64,000 nucleotides of DNA from Pseudomonadota bacterium (GTDB taxonomy: Bacteria; Pseudomonadota; Gammaproteobacteria; Burkholderiales; Burkholderiaceae_C): positions 1-64,000 of the forward strand of contig JAKAXL010000005.1 of NCBI GenBank assembly GCA_021816585.1. The letters are read 5' to 3'. Below the pieces are notes generated by a model that saw only the letters and a program-made list of their open reading frames with translations, did not search any database and was not told where the DNA came from. The position numbers were made by a program, and so were the translations under genes. Position 1 is the stretch's first letter. Each line of letters starts with the position of its first letter. Of this stretch, positions 60,385 through 64,000 are shown piece by piece.

Positions 60385-61953
60385 TCAGGCGGCCGCCGCG
60401 TCCTTCGCATCGAGCCCGAAATCCCGGGGATAGTGGTTCAGCGCCGACAGCACCGGATAGGGCGTCATGCCGCCCATCGCGCACAGGCTGCCGTGCAGCA
60501 TGGTGTCGCACAGGTCGCGCAGCAGATGCACCTGCTGCGTGCGCTGCGCGGCGTCGGTCGCCGCGCCGATGCGGTCGATCACCTCGACTCCGCGCACCGA
60601 TCCGATGCGGCACGGGGTGCACTTGCCGCAGGACTCGATGGCGCAGAACTCCATCGCGTAGCGTGCCAGCGCGACCATGTCCGCGGTGTCGTCGTGCACG
60701 ACGATGCCGCCATGGCCGACCACCGCGCCCACCGCGGCGTAGGCCTCGTAGTCCAGCGGCAGATCCCATTGCGACTCGGGCATGTAGGTGCCCAGCGGGC
60801 CGCCGACCTGCACCGCCTTGATCGGGCGTCCGCTGGCGCTGCCGCCGCCGAAGTCGTGGAGCAGTTCGCGCAGGGTCACGCCGAAGGCCAGTTCGACCAG
60901 CCCGGGACGCTTCACGTTGCCGGCGAGCTGGATCGGCAGCGTGCCGCGCGAGCGCCCCATGCCGTAGTCGCGATAGAAGGCCGCGCCGCGCGCCAGGATC
61001 AGCGGCACCGAGGCGAAGCTGATCACGTTGTTGATCACCGTCGGCGCGCCGAACAGCCCGGCGATGGCCGGCAGCGGGGGCTTGGCGCGCACCACGCCGC
61101 GCTTGCCCTCCAGGCTTTCCAGCATCGCGGTTTCCTCGCCGCAGACGTAGGAGCCGGCGCCCAGGCGCGCCTCGAGCTCGAAGCCGCGCCCGGAGCCGAG
61201 GATGTCGGGGCCCAGAAAGCCGGCGTCGCGCGCCAGCCGGATCGCCTGCTGCATCGTCGCCATCGAATCCGGGTATTCGGAGCGGATGTAGACGAAGCCC
61301 CGGGTGGCGCCGGTGGCCAGCGCGGCGATGGTCATGCCCTCGATGAGCATGAAGGGATCCCCCTCCATGGTCATGCGGTCGGAGTAGGTGCCGGAATCGC
61401 CTTCGTCGGCGTTGCACACCACGTACTTCTGCGGCGCCGCGGTGTTCAGCACGGTGCGCCACTTGATGGCCGTGGGGAACGCCGCGCCGCCGCGCCCGCG
61501 CAGCCCCGACTCCATCACCTGCTCGACCACCTGCGCCGGCTGCAGCGCCAGCGCCGCGCGCAGCCCCGCCCAGCCCTCGTGCGCCTCGTAGTCGGCCAGC
61601 GACAAGGGGTCGGTCACGCCCATGCGGGCGAAGCACAGGCGCTGCTGGCGTGCCAGGTACTCGATCTTCTCGGTGGGACCGTGGCACAGCGCATGCGCGC
61701 CGCCGCTCAGCATCCCGGCATCGAGCAGCCCCGGCACGTCGCCGGGCCGCACCGGGCCGTAGGCGATGCGACCGCCCGCGGTGGCCACCTCCACCATCGG
61801 CTCCAGCCAGAACAGGCCGCGCGAGCCGTTGCGCACCAGCTTGAGCGCCAGGCCGCGGCGCTCGCATTCGGCGAGCAGGGTCTGCGCGACCGCGTCGGCG
61901 CCCAGCGCGCGTGCCGCCGAATCGCGGGGAACATAGACCGTCACGGAATTCAT
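60385..61953 (-). CDS. fdsB: NAD-dependent formate dehydrogenase beta subunit (NuoF-like)
   Basis: SGLRGRGGAAFPTAIKWRTV; GAGSYVCGEETAMLESLEGKRG; ESCGKCTPCRIGS. Confidence 0.93.
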   Translation of the reverse strand: MNSVTVYVPRDSAARALGADAVAQTLLAECERRGLALKLVRNGSRGLFWLEPMVEVATAGGRIAYGPVRPGDVPGLLDAGMLSGGAHALCHGPTEKIEYLARQQRLCFARMGVTDPLSLADYEAHEGWAGLRAALALQPAQVVEQVMESGLRGRGGAAFPTAIKWRTVLNTAAPQKYVVCNADEGDSGTYSDRMTMEGDPFMLIEGMTIAALATGATRGFVYIRSEYPDSMATMQQAIRLARDAGFLGPDILGSGRGFELEARLGAGSYVCGEETAMLESLEGKRGVVRAKPPLPAIAGLFGAPTVINNVISFASVPLILARGAAFYRDYGMGRSRGTLPIQLAGNVKRPGLVELAFGVTLRELLHDFGGGSASGRPIKAVQVGGPLGTYMPESQWDLPLDYEAYAAVGAVVGHGGIVVHDDTADMVALARYAMEFCAIESCGKCTPCRIGSVRGVEVIDRIGAATDAAQRTQQVHLLRDLCDTMLHGSLCAMGGMTPYPVLSALNHYPRDFGLDAKDAAAA

Positions 61954-62465
61954 CGCTGCCCGCCCTCCAGTCCGCTCAGCAAGGTGTCCAGTCGCGCCGG
62001 GTCGACGCGCGCATGCAGCGCGCCGTCCACCGTCAGCGCCGGCGACGCCGCGCACAGCCCCAGGCAGTACACCGGCTCGACCTGCAACTGCCCGTCGGCG
62101 CTGCGACAGCCGTGGCCGTTCGCGCCCCGTACGTCGCAGCCCGTGCGCTCGACGGCGCGGCGGTACAGCGCATCCGCCCCCATCGACTTGCACGATTCGG
62201 CCCGGCACACCTGCACCACGTGGCGCGCCGGGGCCTCGGTGCGGAAGTGGTGGTAGTAGCTGACGACCCCGTGCACCTCGGCGCGCGACAGGTTCAGTCC
62301 CCTGGCGATCTGCGGCAACACGTCGCCGGGGATGTAACCGAGGGTGTCCTGGATCTCGTGCAGGATCGGCAACAGCGGGCCGGGCTGGTCGGCCCAGCGC
62401 GCCAGTGCGCGGGCAACGACTTCGCCTGCGTCCGGGTGCTCTGCGCCTTGCGGGGTTTCGCGCAT
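61950..62465 (-). CDS. fdsG: NAD-dependent formate dehydrogenase gamma subunit (NuoE-like)
   Basis: LLPILHEIQDTLGYIPGDVLPQIA; VCRAESCKSMGA; YCLGLCAASPA. Confidence 0.93.
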   Translation of the reverse strand: MRETPQGAEHPDAGEVVARALARWADQPGPLLPILHEIQDTLGYIPGDVLPQIARGLNLSRAEVHGVVSYYHHFRTEAPARHVVQVCRAESCKSMGADALYRRAVERTGCDVRGANGHGCRSADGQLQVEPVYCLGLCAASPALTVDGALHARVDPARLDTLLSGLEGGQR

Positions 62466-62637
62466 GATGTCTCCGTGCGGTGAAGCGGGAACGATCGGGC
62501 GGGGAGCGCAGCGGTGATCGCCGCCGAATCCCCGCCAGCGTTTCTACTCAGTCCACTTTAGGATCCTCGAATGCGATGCGCAATATGCTTTGGCCGCCGC
62601 ACCCCATAAGCAACCGGACTCATAAGGCAAAACCCCT

Positions 62638-63792
62638 ATGTTTGAGGTCACGATCGAACCTCGCTGGTCGCTGCGCCTGGACAACGGAGAAGCGCTGTCC
62701 GAGCGCACCATCGCGTTGTTGTGCGCGGTGGCCGAGCACGGCAGCTTGTTGCGTGCGTGCGCCGCGGTGGGGGTGTCGTATCGCCACGCCTGGGCCCTGA
62801 TCCGCGACGGCGAGGCGCTGCTGGGAATGCCCTTGCTGCTGATGGAGCGCGGCAAGGGCTCGCGCCTGAGTCCGCTGTCGGAGCGCCTGGTATGGGCCGA
62901 TCGCCGCGTCGCCGCGCGGCTGTCGCCGACGCTGGATTCGCTGGCCTCCGAGCTCGAGGCCGAGATCGGGCGCGTGCAGCACGAGCATGAGCAGCCGCTG
63001 CGCATACGCGCCAGCCACGGCTTCGCGGTGGAGGCGCTGCACCACCGTCTCAACCGCGCCGGAGTGCTCAACGAGCTGCGCTACTGCAGCAGCGTCGACG
63101 CCGTGGCGTCGCTGGCGCTGGGCAATTGCGAACTGGCGGGCTTCCACATCCCCGGCGGCGAATTCGAGCGCGCCGCGCTCGATCACTACCGGCCGTGGCT
63201 GCAACCCGACTCGCAGCGCGCCATCGGGCTGGCCACGCGCCGCGTCGGGCTGATCGTGGCGCGCGGCGATCCGAAGAAGATCTACGGTATCGAGGACCTG
63301 GCGCGCGCCGAGCTGCGCTTCATCAACCGGCAGCCCGGATCGGGCACGCGCTTCCTGCTGGACCTGCTGCTGCGGCGCGCCGGCATCGAGCCGGCCCAGG
63401 TCAACGGCTACGAGCAATGCGAACTCACGCACGCCGCGGTGGCCGCCTACGTGGCCAGCGACATGGCCGACGTGGGGTTCGGCGTGGAAACCCCGGCGCG
63501 GCGCTTCAACCTCGATTTCGTGCCGATGCACACCGAGCGCTACTTCCTGCTGTGCCACGAACGCAAGCTGTCGGACCCGGCGCTGCGGCAGATGCTGCAG
63601 ACCCTGCGCGAAGCGGACTTCCGCGCCGAGGTCGACCGCCTGCCCGGGTACCAGGCCGACAACTGCGGACGCGTGTTCGAACTCGACGAGGCCTTCCCCG
63701 CGCTGCGCGTGCAGGCCTCGCCGGAAGCCTCCATGCAGCGCAGGCCGCGCCCGCGTGGCGGCCGGGTGCGGAACAACCCGCAAGGCACATAA
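62638..63792 (+). CDS. LysR/ModE-type regulator with PBP-like domain, FdsR-like
   Basis: ModE-like N-terminus (GEALSERTIALLCAVAEHGSLLRACAAVGVSYRHAWALI), C-terminal substrate-binding domain (RFINRQPGSGTRFLLDLLL); divergent from fds operon. Confidence 0.82.
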   Translation: MFEVTIEPRWSLRLDNGEALSERTIALLCAVAEHGSLLRACAAVGVSYRHAWALIRDGEALLGMPLLLMERGKGSRLSPLSERLVWADRRVAARLSPTLDSLASELEAEIGRVQHEHEQPLRIRASHGFAVEALHHRLNRAGVLNELRYCSSVDAVASLALGNCELAGFHIPGGEFERAALDHYRPWLQPDSQRAIGLATRRVGLIVARGDPKKIYGIEDLARAELRFINRQPGSGTRFLLDLLLRRAGIEPAQVNGYEQCELTHAAVAAYVASDMADVGFGVETPARRFNLDFVPMHTERYFLLCHERKLSDPALRQMLQTLREADFRAEVDRLPGYQADNCGRVFELDEAFPALRVQASPEASMQRRPRPRGGRVRNNPQGT

Positions 63793-64000
63793 CTTGTTTC
63801 TGTGGCAACATCCGGAAGCATCGACGACGTCGCGCCCCATGCAGCCGCGACGCGCAGCCAACGCTCGGGGAGGGCAGCAGCATGCAAAGCCGGTCGCCAT
63901 GGCTGCCGCTGATCGCGCGGCAGCTTCGTAGCCGCACGCACGGTTCGTGCGTGCCCGCATGAGCCGGGATCCACGGTGCTCTCGCGCAAGTACCGCTACC

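Noticed and set aside
63882-63962. 26-aa ORF MQSRSPWLPLIARQLRSRTHGSCVPA
   Set aside because: Too short, no ribosome-binding site or conservation evidence; window ends shortly after.

Overview
GC-rich chromosomal window, most like a betaproteobacterium (Burkholderiales-type gene content). It is mostly core and metabolic genes with one small AT-richer accessory island. Clear modules, in order: the 3' end of tRNA-Thr(CGU) with a terminator; a di-heme cytochrome c peroxidase/MauG plus phosphoesterase operon; two tandem PanE-like reductases; an LldR/lldD lactate module with palindromic operators; a 7 x 11 bp tandem repeat; an Rrf2-type regulator plus RIC/YtfE pair; a UvrD-like helicase; a MoxR-VWA(CoxE) pair; a LexA-box-controlled imuA-imuB-dnaE2 mutasome; an arnT-E-B-C-A(formyltransferase)-A(decarboxylase)-D lipid A L-Ara4N operon with split ArnA; acs, UPF0114, fumarase and murI; an AT-richer island with frameshifted hicA, hicB, an overlapping third ORF and a 20-bp perfect palindrome upstream; xth; ntrC-ntrB-(DUF4124-like)-glnA with a sigma54 promoter and two NtrC-like sites; tamB-tamA; and an fdsGBA-fdhD-fdsD formate dehydrogenase operon with a divergent FdsR-like regulator. 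The best candidate for something undescribed is the hicA(frameshift)-hicB-orf3 island at 39683-40766. All calls come from reading the sequence and recalling protein families; no database searches were run.
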